Positions 45,018 through 53,212 of a stretch of 64,000 nucleotides of DNA are shown piece by piece. Origin of the DNA: Leptofilum sp965223285 (GTDB lineage: Bacteria; Chloroflexota; Anaerolineae; Promineifilales; Promineifilaceae); assembly GCF_965223285.1 (NCBI RefSeq), contig NZ_OZ244997.1:6076001-6140000 (forward strand). The letters are read 5' to 3'. Positions within the stretch are counted from its first letter, which is position 1. Each line of letters opens with the position of its first letter. Made by a program: the position numbers and the translations under genes. The notes below the pieces were generated by a model that searched no databases, was not told where the DNA came from, and saw only the letters and a program-made list of their open reading frames with translations.

Positions 45018-45770
45018 ATGAACACACTCAAATCCCGCTACCGCGCTGTTCAACAAAAAATTGAAGCCGCCGCCCAACAAGCCAACCGCAACCCGGACGA
45101 CATCACGCTGGTGGCCGTGACCAAAACGTGGCCCGTGGAGACCATTCTGGAAGCATACGTCGCCGGAATGCGCCACTTTGGCGAAAACCGCGCCGAGGAG
45201 TTGGCAGCAAAGCGTCCGGCCATTGAAGCAGTGCTCGGCCCCGACAGCGGTATCGTCTGGCACTTCATTGGCACGCTGCAAAGCCGCAAAACCAACCAAA
45301 TCGCAGACCATGCCAACACTTTTCACGCGCTAGACCGGCTAAAAATCGCCAATCGCCTCTCTAAAAGATTAGTGGAAAACGGCCGTTCCCAAACGCACCC
45401 GCTCCCAACTTTCCTGGAACTCAACATTTCCGGCGAGATGAGTAAATCAGGAGTGAATTGTGTAGATTGGGAAAATAGTGCAACGCAACGCGCGGAAATC
45501 CGTAACTTGGGGGAAACGGTGGCCGCTTTGCCGGGTTTAACTCTCCAGGGCGTTATGACAATGGCACCGTGGCAAGCCAATCCGGATTTCATTCGCACCG
45601 TTTTTCAGCGCACTCGCCAGTTGGCGGAGTGGTTGGCAAGGGAGATGGGTTTGGAACGGCCGTTAGCCCTCTCGATGGGCATGACAGACGATTATCCACT
45701 TGCTATTGCCGAAGGTGCCACCCACGTGCGCGTTGGCCGCGCCATTTTTGGTGAGCGGCACACTCATTGA
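45018..45770 (+). CDS. yggS: YggS/PLPBP family pyridoxal-phosphate-binding protein
   Basis: 250 residues. PLP homeostasis protein. LVAVTKTWPVETI carries the PLP Lys, HFGENRAEEL and WHFIGTLQSRKTNQI the phosphate and ring contacts, and LSMGMTDDYPLAI with HVRVGRAIFGER the C-terminal family motifs. It commonly lies beside yggT, as here (200 bp away). Promoter suggests leaderless translation. Confidence 0.95.
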   Translation: MNTLKSRYRAVQQKIEAAAQQANRNPDDITLVAVTKTWPVETILEAYVAGMRHFGENRAEELAAKRPAIEAVLGPDSGIVWHFIGTLQSRKTNQIADHANTFHALDRLKIANRLSKRLVENGRSQTHPLPTFLELNISGEMSKSGVNCVDWENSATQRAEIRNLGETVAALPGLTLQGVMTMAPWQANPDFIRTVFQRTRQLAEWLAREMGLERPLALSMGMTDDYPLAIAEGATHVRVGRAIFGERHTH

Positions 45771-45773
45771 CAA

Positions 45774-45895
45774 TGTTGGTCATTGATGAACCTTTACTAT
45801 TTAAATTAAATAGATAATGGCGTAAAGGTTCATTAAGGTGATTTACGCAATGATCGATTACCTAATTATTTTGTAAATCACCATAAATACCAACA
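45774..45895. repeat. Twin long-loop inverted repeat joined by TTAA (element B)
   Basis: TGAACCTTTAC (45787-45797) and GTAAAGGTTCA (45822-45832), 11/11 bp, 24-nt loop. Spacer TTAA (45833-45836). GGTGATTTAC (45837-45846) and GTAAATCACC (45873-45882), 10/10 bp, 26-nt loop. An outer imperfect repeat TGTTGGT (45774-45780) and ACCAACA (45889-45895) brackets the whole. The second arm shares GTGATTTAC with element A. The first loop contains CTATTTAAATTAAATAG, nearly palindromic. It begins 3 bp after the yggS stop. Confidence 0.75.
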
Positions 45896-45937
45896 CAAAC
45901 ACGCCAAGATGCAGAGAAAACAAGGTCAAAAAATCTG

Positions 45938-45943
45938 TATAAT
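45938..45943 (+). promoter_or_regulatory. -10 element TATAAT upstream of yggT
   Basis: Perfect TATAAT at 45938-45943. Transcription near 45950 leaves space for the AAGGA ribosome-binding site before the ATG at 45972. No clear -35 box. Confidence 0.5.
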
Positions 45944-45971
45944 CTATGGCTAATTTTATAAGGACTTTTTG

Positions 45972-46250
45972 ATGATTATTGCTATTGCAAACGCCATTGA
46001 CATTATTTTCAGAGCTTACACCATTTTGATTTTTGCCCGCGTTATTTTTTCCTGGATTCGCGTAGATCCGTACCATCCGTTTTGGGGGCCAATTTTGCGC
46101 TTTGTCTTTCAATCGACAGAGCCGCTCATCCAGCCCATACGCCGCCTGCTGCCCAGCATGGGCGGACTCGACTTCACGCCGCTGATCCTGCTGATTGGTT
46201 TGGATTTGATTCGGGGGCTGGTGGTGAATCTTATCGTGAGTTTGGCGTAA
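45972..46250 (+). CDS. YggT family membrane protein
   Basis: 92 residues with two membrane segments. FARVIFSWIRVDPYHPFWGP, FVFQSTEPLIQPIRRLLPSM and GLDFTPLILLIGLDLIRGLV are the family signature. Function poorly defined; linked to cell division or osmotic stress in other bacteria. ATG at 45972 has AAGGA about 8 nt upstream. Convergent with the acyl-CoA dehydrogenase gene. Confidence 0.93.
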   Translation: MIIAIANAIDIIFRAYTILIFARVIFSWIRVDPYHPFWGPILRFVFQSTEPLIQPIRRLLPSMGGLDFTPLILLIGLDLIRGLVVNLIVSLA

Positions 46251-46264
46251 TTTGGTGTAGGTAG

Positions 46265-46301
46265 GCAAGTGGCAAGTAAAACCTTCAAACCTGCCACTTG
46301 C
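46265..46301. terminator. Inverted repeat between convergent genes
   Basis: GCAAGTGGCA (46265-46274) and TGCCACTTGC (46292-46301) pair perfectly with a 17-nt loop. No T-run, so termination is plausible only from position between convergent yggT and the acyl-CoA dehydrogenase. Confidence 0.45.
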
Positions 46302-46307
46302 AGCTTG

Positions 46308-47471
46308 TTACCTTAATCCCGTCAGGCTGCGGGCAATCACCATTCGCTGAATTTCGCTGGTGCCTTCATAAATTTCCGTAATCTTGGCGTCCCGGAAGTA
46401 CCGTTCCAGCGGCATCTCCTTGCTATACCCCATCCCCCCATGAATTTGAATCGCCTCAGTGGTGACGTACATCGCCGTTTCGCTGGCGTACAGCTTGGCC
46501 ATGCTGGCTTCTAATGAGTACCGGCCACCTGTCTCCTTAGCCGCTTTCTTGGCCAAACACGCCTGGTAGATGAGCAAGCGGCTAGCGTCCACGCGGCATT
46601 TCATATCTGCCAGCTTTTGCTGGATCATCTGGAATTGACCGATCTTTTGCCCAAATGCCTCACGTTCCTGAGCATAAGCAATACTGGCTTCCAAAGCTGC
46701 TTCGGCAATGCCCAACGCTTGAGAAGCAATGCCAATGCGTCCGGCATCCAGCACCGTCATGGCAATTTTGAAGCCCTCGCCTTCTTCTCCCAACCGATTT
46801 TCAACAGGGCATTCATAATTATCGAAGATAATCTCGCTGGTAGCACTGGCGCGAATGCCTAGCTTCGGCTCCGTTTTGCCCCGCTCAAAGCCGGGATGAT
46901 CAGTTTCAATGAGAAAGGCGGTGACGCCTCTGTGCTTTTTCTCTGGTTGGGTCATGGTGAATAGCACAATATAGTCGGCAAATGGCGCAGAGGTTACCCA
47001 AGATTTACGGCCGTTAATCACGTAATGGGTCCCTGCTTCATTCAAAACCGCACGGCTCTTCATCGTGCCTGCATCGCTGCCAGACATCGGCTCTGTGAGG
47101 CTGTAAGCCCCAATTTTCTGGCCGCTAGCAACTGGCGCAACATAGTTTTGAATCTGTGCTTCCGTGCCAAATTTGAGAATGCCGTGACAATACAGCGAGT
47201 TATTAACCGACATTACCGTGCCGTGGCTGGCATCTGCCTTGCAAATCTCGGTAAGTGCCAGCGAGTAGGCCAAAGTATCCATGCCAATGCCGCCATAATC
47301 TTCCGGCACCTCAATGCCCATAAAGCCTAATTCACCCATTTTACGCACGGTGTTAATGGGGAATTCGCCTGTTTGGTCGTGGTGCTCAGCCACAGGAGCC
47401 ACTTCATTTTGGGCAAAGCGGCGCGCCTCTTGCTGAATCATCTTGTGTTCTTCGGTAATAAAGTCAAACAT
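46308..47471 (-). CDS. Acyl-CoA dehydrogenase (short-chain/butyryl-CoA type)
   Basis: 387 residues, the normal length. Flavoprotein introducing a double bond into acyl-CoA. YSLTEPMSGSDAGTM and RKSWVTSAPFAD are FAD-contact segments. REAFGQKIGQFQMIQQKLAD and IQIHGGMGYSKEMPLERYFR follow, then ITEIYEGTSEIQRMVIAR with the catalytic Glu of the SCAD/Bcd subgroup. ATG at 47471 has GGAGG about 9 nt upstream, so longer starts are rejected. It may share transcription with the membrane protein upstream. Confidence 0.95.
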   Translation of the reverse strand: MFDFITEEHKMIQQEARRFAQNEVAPVAEHHDQTGEFPINTVRKMGELGFMGIEVPEDYGGIGMDTLAYSLALTEICKADASHGTVMSVNNSLYCHGILKFGTEAQIQNYVAPVASGQKIGAYSLTEPMSGSDAGTMKSRAVLNEAGTHYVINGRKSWVTSAPFADYIVLFTMTQPEKKHRGVTAFLIETDHPGFERGKTEPKLGIRASATSEIIFDNYECPVENRLGEEGEGFKIAMTVLDAGRIGIASQALGIAEAALEASIAYAQEREAFGQKIGQFQMIQQKLADMKCRVDASRLLIYQACLAKKAAKETGGRYSLEASMAKLYASETAMYVTTEAIQIHGGMGYSKEMPLERYFRDAKITEIYEGTSEIQRMVIARSLTGLR

Positions 47472-47503
47472 CGTGGGAAATCCTCCAAAGTAAAAGTGAA
47501 TGG

Positions 47504-47573
47504 AGAATTGTGGAGTTTGAATTGTGAACGGATCACTCACAATTCACAATTTATTATTCACAATTCACAATTC
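47504..47573. repeat. AATTGTGAA/TTCACAATT intergenic mini-repeat
   Basis: Several direct and inverted copies of TTCACAATT (three on the right, GAATTGTGAA on the left) fill the gap between the two minus-strand genes. They run into the last codons of the upstream membrane protein gene. Confidence 0.6.
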
Positions 47574-48299
47574 CAGTGTTGTTTGAATATGGTTCATAAA
47601 CGTTTCAAATTCTTCCGGTGGCAGTTCAAAGCCATCAATCCAGCGACGGCGTTCGGCCAGCCAATACGGGCCATCCTTGCCGGTAATAATTTCGGCAGGA
47701 ATTTCTGGCCGCCTGGGGCCAGCTAATCGTTTCCGCCAAGAGCTATCGTATATGCGCTGCGGGTGAATTTGGTGGAAGGCAAACGGCGTCTTTTGCCCTA
47801 ACCATTGGTCTGCCTGATCCGGAGGCAAGTACGTGAAGACAATGATCTGCTCTTTGCTGGCTTTTAGCTCAACGGCCAAACAAGTCCAGTTTTGCGGTAC
47901 CCGCCGCTCACGGCCACCCCGCTGCCAGCCTTGCAAATCAAAGTGCCACGCCAGCGGCACAACCCCCTGCTCCTGAGTCAAGGTTACCTGGTTGCCTGCC
48001 TCTGTTTGTACAGTCACGCCATTAGATATAAGGGTTACCGTACGGCCGCTTGGCCAAACCTGCTTCATGTACCGCTCCGCCACCCAAATGATGCCCACCG
48101 CCACCGGAAACGCGCCAAAGCAGGAGAGTGCAAAAGCATAATCCACTATCCAATCTGTGCCTACCGCCCTCAGCAAAGCACGCAAGCCCAAAAAGGCCAC
48201 AATCAAGGAGAGAAAGAGCAGGGCAAATACGGCCGTGCGAAGCCCGGTATGCTCCTGATCTGCATGCAAAATTCTGGGGTTCGTCTCACCTAAAGTCAT
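47565..48299 (-). CDS. Membrane protein of unknown function
   Basis: 244 residues. Two N-terminal membrane helices (FALLFLSLIVAFLGLRALL and YAFALSCFGAFPVAVGIIWV) are followed by a soluble domain of about 170 residues rich in aromatic residues (PQNWTCLAVELKASKEQIIV, GKDGPYWLAERRRWIDGFEL). The layout resembles PH-like bPH domains behind a helical hairpin. No family recognised. ATG at 48299 is chosen; a TTG at 48332 is possible. Its 3' end is made of an intergenic mini-repeat, so the C-terminus may have changed recently. Confidence 0.7.
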   Translation of the reverse strand: MTLGETNPRILHADQEHTGLRTAVFALLFLSLIVAFLGLRALLRAVGTDWIVDYAFALSCFGAFPVAVGIIWVAERYMKQVWPSGRTVTLISNGVTVQTEAGNQVTLTQEQGVVPLAWHFDLQGWQRGGRERRVPQNWTCLAVELKASKEQIIVFTYLPPDQADQWLGQKTPFAFHQIHPQRIYDSSWRKRLAGPRRPEIPAEIITGKDGPYWLAERRRWIDGFELPPEEFETFMNHIQTTLEL

Positions 48300-48417
48300 A
48301 ATTCTTGTAACTATTTCCTTGTACCCTAACAATAATACACGGGTTCATTCTTTCTACCCATTGAATTAAAAAATCATTTTCTTTCGTGCCAAAGAAACCA
48401 AGACCCTTTCAAACACA

Positions 48418-49359
48418 ATGTCTGATTTGCAAAAATACAAAACAATGATAGCCGAATTTGTACCTCCAAAAGGCAGTTTTAAGCCAACAAAAGTACAAGA
48501 TGCGCAAAAACAAATAGAATTGATCGAGGAGATTGAAACAAATTTAGAAGTCCTCAATAAACAAATAACTTCGGATTATAAAAGTCTGAAATTTCATGTT
48601 CGCAAAGAAAGAGTGGGCAAAAGCCTAAATAATCTATATTCCCTGGTCAATAATGACAGTAAGGTTGGGCAAAAGAACAATTCTCAAAAAAATTTGCATA
48701 ATAGCAAACTGGCGGAATACAAAAAACTCATCGAATTTTGTGAGAAACTACTAAAAGCGTATGAATTAACAAAAGGAAAATTGATCGCCTTTATTGAACA
48801 AGAACTAGGTAAAAAGCCAAAACGTTTTACTGCCTCACTCGGTGGCCTGCTTAATAAGAATGAACACCAAAATCTTGTAAATTACAAAGCCTATATTCGT
48901 TCCAAGGAATGGAAATTAAAGGCCGAAGAGGCAAAGGCTCGGGCAGGAAATCGCTGCCAATTATGCAATCGGTCGCGCTCCGAAGTGCAGCTTGAAGCAC
49001 ATCACCGAACTTACGAGCGGTTAGGCCATGAATTAGCAGGCGACATTACGGTGTTGTGCCGAGATTGTCACCATGCACATGAAAAATCCAAAGCAAATAG
49101 AGAACTAAATCAAAATCTTCTTGAACCAAACAAGGGCGTTTGCATTCGATGTGGTGAACAAATCCATTTCAATCAACACAAACCATTTTGTTTGAGCTGC
49201 TACAAATCTTGGACCAGGTTTAGAAACATGACCTACGAAGAAAAATTTTGCCATGCGTGCGGAATCGCAAATCCAAGTTCAATGTCAAAGCCATTTTGTT
49301 TAGACTGCTACAAAAAAAGTAAAACTAATAAGGAACGGTTGATCACCCCTAATACTTGA
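48418..49359 (+). CDS. HNH endonuclease-like protein with coiled coil and zinc ribbons
   Basis: 313 residues. An N-terminal helical, Lys-rich region (about 1-150; ELIEEIETNLEVLNKQITSD) is followed by an HNH domain: CQLCNRSRSEVQ, LEAHHRTYERLG and DITVLCRDCHHAHE, giving two CxxC pairs and the catalytic His. Two more zinc ribbons close the protein (CIRCGEQIHF..FCLSC and CHACGIANPS..FCLDC). The gene is markedly AT-rich, uses AAA/AAT codons heavily and has no ACGGCCGT copy, unlike its neighbours, so it was probably acquired. It may be a solitary defence or mobile-element nuclease. Confidence 0.82.
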   Translation: MSDLQKYKTMIAEFVPPKGSFKPTKVQDAQKQIELIEEIETNLEVLNKQITSDYKSLKFHVRKERVGKSLNNLYSLVNNDSKVGQKNNSQKNLHNSKLAEYKKLIEFCEKLLKAYELTKGKLIAFIEQELGKKPKRFTASLGGLLNKNEHQNLVNYKAYIRSKEWKLKAEEAKARAGNRCQLCNRSRSEVQLEAHHRTYERLGHELAGDITVLCRDCHHAHEKSKANRELNQNLLEPNKGVCIRCGEQIHFNQHKPFCLSCYKSWTRFRNMTYEEKFCHACGIANPSSMSKPFCLDCYKKSKTNKERLITPNT

Positions 49360-49391
49360 CCAAAACCCCAAAGCGCAATACGCTAGAACAG

Positions 49392-52334
49392 ATGTTTGCT
49401 GAACTGGTGATCAACATTGAAGCGCCGCTGGAAGGCACGTTTCATTATCATATTCCTAAGGACCTGAAGCCTAAACTCCGGTTAGGCCATCTGGTTGAGG
49501 TGGAGTTTGGGCGACGGCTGGCGCAGGGTATTATTCTGCGCTTTGATGACACGGCACCCATCGAAGAAATCAAGCCGATTATTGCCCTGATCGATGAAAA
49601 ACCTGTGGTTTTCTGGTGGCAAATTGAGCTGGCGCAGTGGCTCAGCCAAACCTATTTGGCACCGCTCAATGCCTGCCTGCGCCTCATGCTGCCCCCTGGC
49701 CTTACCCGCTGGGCAGACGTCACGGTAGACATCAATCCATATTGGGATGGCAACGGCCGTCTCACCCCACTCCAGCAGCAAATCATCAATGTTCTCCGGG
49801 AGCGCGGCGATTTGCGCGGACGGCAGTTACAGCGTGCGTTACGGAAAGCCAGCGGCAGCTCGAAGAAAAAAATTGATTGGAAAACGGCCGTAAACCAGCT
49901 CACCAAACGCCAAATTTTGCGGAAAGCTACCGTGCTAGACCCACCACGCATCCGCCCCAAGCAAATACGCACCGCTGAACTCATTGCCAGCGATGAGCGA
50001 GTGAAAGCTATTGTGCCGAGGCTGGGCCGCGCCAACAAGCAAGCAGACGTGCTGCTTTATTTGCTCAACAGTGACGATCCTTTACCAGAAGAAACGGCCG
50101 TACTCGCAGCCACCGGTGCCCAAGAAAAACATTTGAAGCAATTGGAAAAAGACGGCCGTATCAGCCGAACCCCAGCCCAAACCACCATCCTCCCCACTGG
50201 CAAACAGCCACCTGCCGAACACGCAACTGTTTTCGCTCAACTCCCCGCTCCACTCGACCGAATAACCATTAAAAATTTACCATTAACAATTAACAATTTA
50301 ATAGACTCTGGCCACCTGGAAACCTTTGAAGAACTTGCCACCCTCAGCCTCGCCATCCCTCCAAATCAACTGCTTGGCCACATTCTGCAGCTGCGTCGCG
50401 CCACCAACTACCACGATGTTCTCACGCTGCTGGCTCAGGCTGCTCAACCCGTCAGCTTGACGGAGATTTACGCCCAAACCAAAGCCACCATCAACCATTT
50501 GCGCAAGCTGGCCAAGCTAGACCTCATCCGCTTTGGTTCAGAAGAAGTATGGCGCGATCCGCTGGCAGATCGTGACTTCGTGCCGGCCGAGGCCCCGATG
50601 CTCACTGCCGACCAGGCCCGCGTCTGGGGCCGCATCAAAATGGCGATTCTGACCGCTGAAGAGGTGATGGAACAAGGTGAAGAGGAATTCGCAGTTGCTG
50701 CGCCCAAACCAATTTTATTACACGGGGTAACGGGCAGCGGCAAGACGGAAATTTATATGCGGGCGATTGCCAATGCAATCTCCGAGGGGCAACAAGCCAT
50801 CGTTTTGGTCCCGGAGATTGCCCTGACGCCACAAACCGTGCGCCGCTTTGCCGCCCGCTTTCCGGGGCGCGTGGCCGTCCTGCACAGCCGCCTCACCGAT
50901 GGCGAACGGTACGACACCTGGCGACGGGCACGGCAGGGGCTGTTCGACATCGTGGTGGGGCCGCGCAGTGCCTTGTTTACGCCGTTGCCCAATCTAGGCG
51001 TGATTGTGCTGGATGAGGAGCATGACCCCAGCTATAAGCAGACGCCGCCCGTACCTCCACCGTACTATCACACTCGCGAAACGGCCGTTGCCCTTAGCCA
51101 AATCATCGGAGCCACCGTCATCATGGGCAGCGCCACGCCAGACATTGTGACCTACCATCGTGCGCAAAGCGGCCGTTTCCAACTGCTAGAGCTGCAAAAG
51201 CGCGTCATGGGGCATCGCCAACGGTTAGAAAGCCAGGCAGAGCGGCTACAGCTTAAAAACCATTACCAACATGCCGGGGAAGACCCTGATGACGCCCTCA
51301 CCATTCCCCTACCCCCCATCCAGATTGTGGATTTGCGTCAGGAGCTGCGCGCTGGGAACCGCTCCATCTTCAGCCGCGCCCTGGAAAAAGCCATTACCGA
51401 GACGCTGGAACGAGGCGAACAAGCCATCTTGTTCCTCAACCGGCGCGGCTCAGCCACCTTCGTTATTTGTCGGGATTGTGGCTATGTGGCCACCTGCCCA
51501 CGCTGCGATCTGCCGCTTACCTACCATCGGCACGGGATGATGCTGGTTTGCCACCATTGCGGCCGTCGCGAACCCAACCAAACGGAATGTCCGCAATGTG
51601 GCTCAAAGCGGATTCGTTACTTTGGCCTGGGCACGGAAGAGGTGGCGGAGCGGGTGCGGCAGCGATGGCCGAAGGCGCGCATCACCCGCTGGGACCGTGA
51701 CACCACCGCCGGGCGCAACACCCATGAAACGCTCCTCGCCAGCTTCATCAACCAAGAAGCAGATATTTTGGTGGGCACACAAATGATTGCCAAAGGGCTA
51801 GATTTACCATTGGTGACGCTGGTCGGCGTCATTTCAGCCGATGTCTCTTTGGGATTGCCCGATTACCGCACGGGGGAACGCGCTTTCCAAATTTTGGCGC
51901 AGGTGGCGGGGCGGGCCGGGCGCGGCCTGCTGGGCGGGCGCGTCATCATCCAAACGTACAAGCCGGAACATTACGCCATTCAGGCCGCTGCCGAACATGA
52001 TTTTGCCTCGTTTTACATTGATGAGATTCGCTTCCGCACGCAGCACAGCCTGCCCCCCTTCCGGCGCATGGCGCGGCTGTTGCTGATTGATCCAATAGAT
52101 GAGCGGGGCAAGCGGGAGGCGGAGGCGTTGGCCAAAGGGCTGCGGCTGCACATTCGGGAGAAGGCGTTGGCGGCGTCGGAAATTTTGGGGCCAGTACCAC
52201 CGTTTTTTAACCGGGTAGACGGCCGTTTCCGGTGGCAAATCATCGTGCGCTCCCCAGACCCCAACCGGCTGCTGGCCGACTTCCCTATCCCGCCCAAATG
52301 GATGGTGGACATAGACCCAGTTAGCACTTTGTAA
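49392..52334 (+). CDS. priA: Primosomal protein N' (PriA helicase)
   Basis: About 980 residues, longer than the usual 730-830. PriA reloads the replisome at stalled forks. N-terminal DNA-binding domain (VINIEAPLEGTFHYHIPKDL), an expanded middle with winged-helix-like segments, helicase Walker A HGVTGSGKTEIY (about 443-454), DEEHD box, SATPDIVTYHRA, and the eight-Cys zinc site (CRDCGYVATCPRC and CHHC..CPQC). AGRAGRG motif VI is present. ATG at 49392 gives the family N-terminus; a TTG at 49356 overlapping the HNH stop is less likely. The middle contains an ATTAACAATT-type mini-repeat read in frame (50265-50302). Confidence 0.96.
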   Translation: MFAELVINIEAPLEGTFHYHIPKDLKPKLRLGHLVEVEFGRRLAQGIILRFDDTAPIEEIKPIIALIDEKPVVFWWQIELAQWLSQTYLAPLNACLRLMLPPGLTRWADVTVDINPYWDGNGRLTPLQQQIINVLRERGDLRGRQLQRALRKASGSSKKKIDWKTAVNQLTKRQILRKATVLDPPRIRPKQIRTAELIASDERVKAIVPRLGRANKQADVLLYLLNSDDPLPEETAVLAATGAQEKHLKQLEKDGRISRTPAQTTILPTGKQPPAEHATVFAQLPAPLDRITIKNLPLTINNLIDSGHLETFEELATLSLAIPPNQLLGHILQLRRATNYHDVLTLLAQAAQPVSLTEIYAQTKATINHLRKLAKLDLIRFGSEEVWRDPLADRDFVPAEAPMLTADQARVWGRIKMAILTAEEVMEQGEEEFAVAAPKPILLHGVTGSGKTEIYMRAIANAISEGQQAIVLVPEIALTPQTVRRFAARFPGRVAVLHSRLTDGERYDTWRRARQGLFDIVVGPRSALFTPLPNLGVIVLDEEHDPSYKQTPPVPPPYYHTRETAVALSQIIGATVIMGSATPDIVTYHRAQSGRFQLLELQKRVMGHRQRLESQAERLQLKNHYQHAGEDPDDALTIPLPPIQIVDLRQELRAGNRSIFSRALEKAITETLERGEQAILFLNRRGSATFVICRDCGYVATCPRCDLPLTYHRHGMMLVCHHCGRREPNQTECPQCGSKRIRYFGLGTEEVAERVRQRWPKARITRWDRDTTAGRNTHETLLASFINQEADILVGTQMIAKGLDLPLVTLVGVISADVSLGLPDYRTGERAFQILAQVAGRAGRGLLGGRVIIQTYKPEHYAIQAAAEHDFASFYIDEIRFRTQHSLPPFRRMARLLLIDPIDERGKREAEALAKGLRLHIREKALAASEILGPVPPFFNRVDGRFRWQIIVRSPDPNRLLADFPIPPKWMVDIDPVSTL

Positions 52335-52336
52335 AA

Positions 52337-52408
52337 TACCCCCGTCAGGACTCGAACCTGAATCTATCGCTTAGGAGGCGATTGCTCTATCCATTGAGCT
52401 ACGAGGGC
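52337..52408 (-). tRNA. tRNA-Arg (anticodon CCT)
   Basis: Read on the minus strand from 52408: acceptor GCCCTCG pairs with CGGGGGT (G-U at the end), D-arm GCTC/GAGC, anticodon stem ATCGC/GCGAT with loop CTCCTAA (anticodon CCT), T-arm TCAGG TTCGAGT CCTGA, discriminator A. CCA is not encoded. 72 nt. Confidence 0.95.
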
Positions 52409-52455
52409 GGGAGCGATAAGCTAAACTTATCAAAAACTGCGATTTGACTCAAAAT

Positions 52456-52486
52456 TTGCAGCATTTTCCCAATAGTTGCCTATAAT
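52456..52486 (+). promoter_or_regulatory. Probable promoter of the gamma-glutamylcyclotransferase-like gene
   Basis: TTGCAG (52456-52461), 19-bp spacer, perfect TATAAT (52481-52486). The predicted start is near 52492, where an ATG opens an 8-codon frame (MVTAARQW) ending at 52518. ATGGTTAC and GTAAACCAT in this leader could form a hairpin. Confidence 0.5.
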
Positions 52487-52557
52487 CATAAATGGTTACT
52501 GCTGCCAGGCAATGGTAGCGTAAACCATTGGAAGGAACAAAACTTTTCGGGTAGAAA

Positions 52558-53043
52558 ATGCCACACGACCTGCAACTCCCTTTTTTTGTATATGGCACCC
52601 TGCTGCCAAACCAGCCGAACTTCTACCTGTGGGGAACGGATATCTTAACCAAGCAGCCTGCTACATTTAAGGGTGGGAAGCTATACGACATGGGGTATTA
52701 TCCCATGCTGGTTTCGGCAGAAACCTCAGATGTCGTTCAGGGGATCGTCATCACGGTTGCACCTACAAAGTATGTGGTTGTTCAGCAGCGGTTGGATGCA
52801 CTGGAGGGGTATCAGCCCAACCGGCCAGACGCATCTGGGTATAGGCGGCGGGCAGTTGAGGTGATTTTGGCAAACGGCCGTTCCCAACAAGCATGGGTGT
52901 ACCTGGGCCAGTCAGAACTGGTTGTTGGTAAGCCGATTGTGGCCAATGGAGATTGGGCAGCCCATGCCGCCCAGAACCAGCCCAATTTGCAAACTTGGTG
53001 GAACAGGATCCAAACCGTTGCCGGATTGCACTCAAAACCATAA
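52558..53043 (+). CDS. Gamma-glutamylcyclotransferase/AIG2-like protein
   Basis: 161 residues. GGCT fold: FFVYGTLLPNQPNFYLW holds the YGTL substrate loop, and RLDALEGYQPNRPDASGYRR the conserved catalytic Glu. VYLGQSEL ends the core. Members cleave gamma-glutamyl-amines or peptides. Substrate unknown. Monocistronic between the tRNA and the HtrA gene. Confidence 0.88.
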   Translation: MPHDLQLPFFVYGTLLPNQPNFYLWGTDILTKQPATFKGGKLYDMGYYPMLVSAETSDVVQGIVITVAPTKYVVVQQRLDALEGYQPNRPDASGYRRRAVEVILANGRSQQAWVYLGQSELVVGKPIVANGDWAAHAAQNQPNLQTWWNRIQTVAGLHSKP

Positions 53044-53068
53044 ATATTCGATAGGGCCAAACGGAAAG

Positions 53069-53170
53069 AAGGATACTTTAACCGCTGGTGGCAACGGCAC
53101 CGCTCCCAATGAAAAAATAGTGTGAAATAGGGCAGTATCCTTGACACACCATCTGGGTAATTCCTAAAAT
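53069..53170 (+). promoter_or_regulatory. HtrA gene promoter with upstream inverted repeat
   Basis: -35 TTGACA (53141-53146), 18-bp spacer, -10 TAAAAT (53165-53170). AAGGATACT (53069-53077) and AGTATCCTT (53134-53142) form a 9-bp perfect inverted repeat with a 56-bp interior, and the right arm touches the -35 box. A smaller GGTG/CACC hairpin lies inside. Confidence 0.65.
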
Positions 53171-53212
53171 GGAGCTATACTGACTTTGGGAAAAACAAGG
53201 ATCAAAACCCGC

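Noticed and set aside
52337..52408. tRNA-Arg as integration site for the HNH gene
   Set aside because: priA lies between them and I see no duplicated tRNA 3' end.
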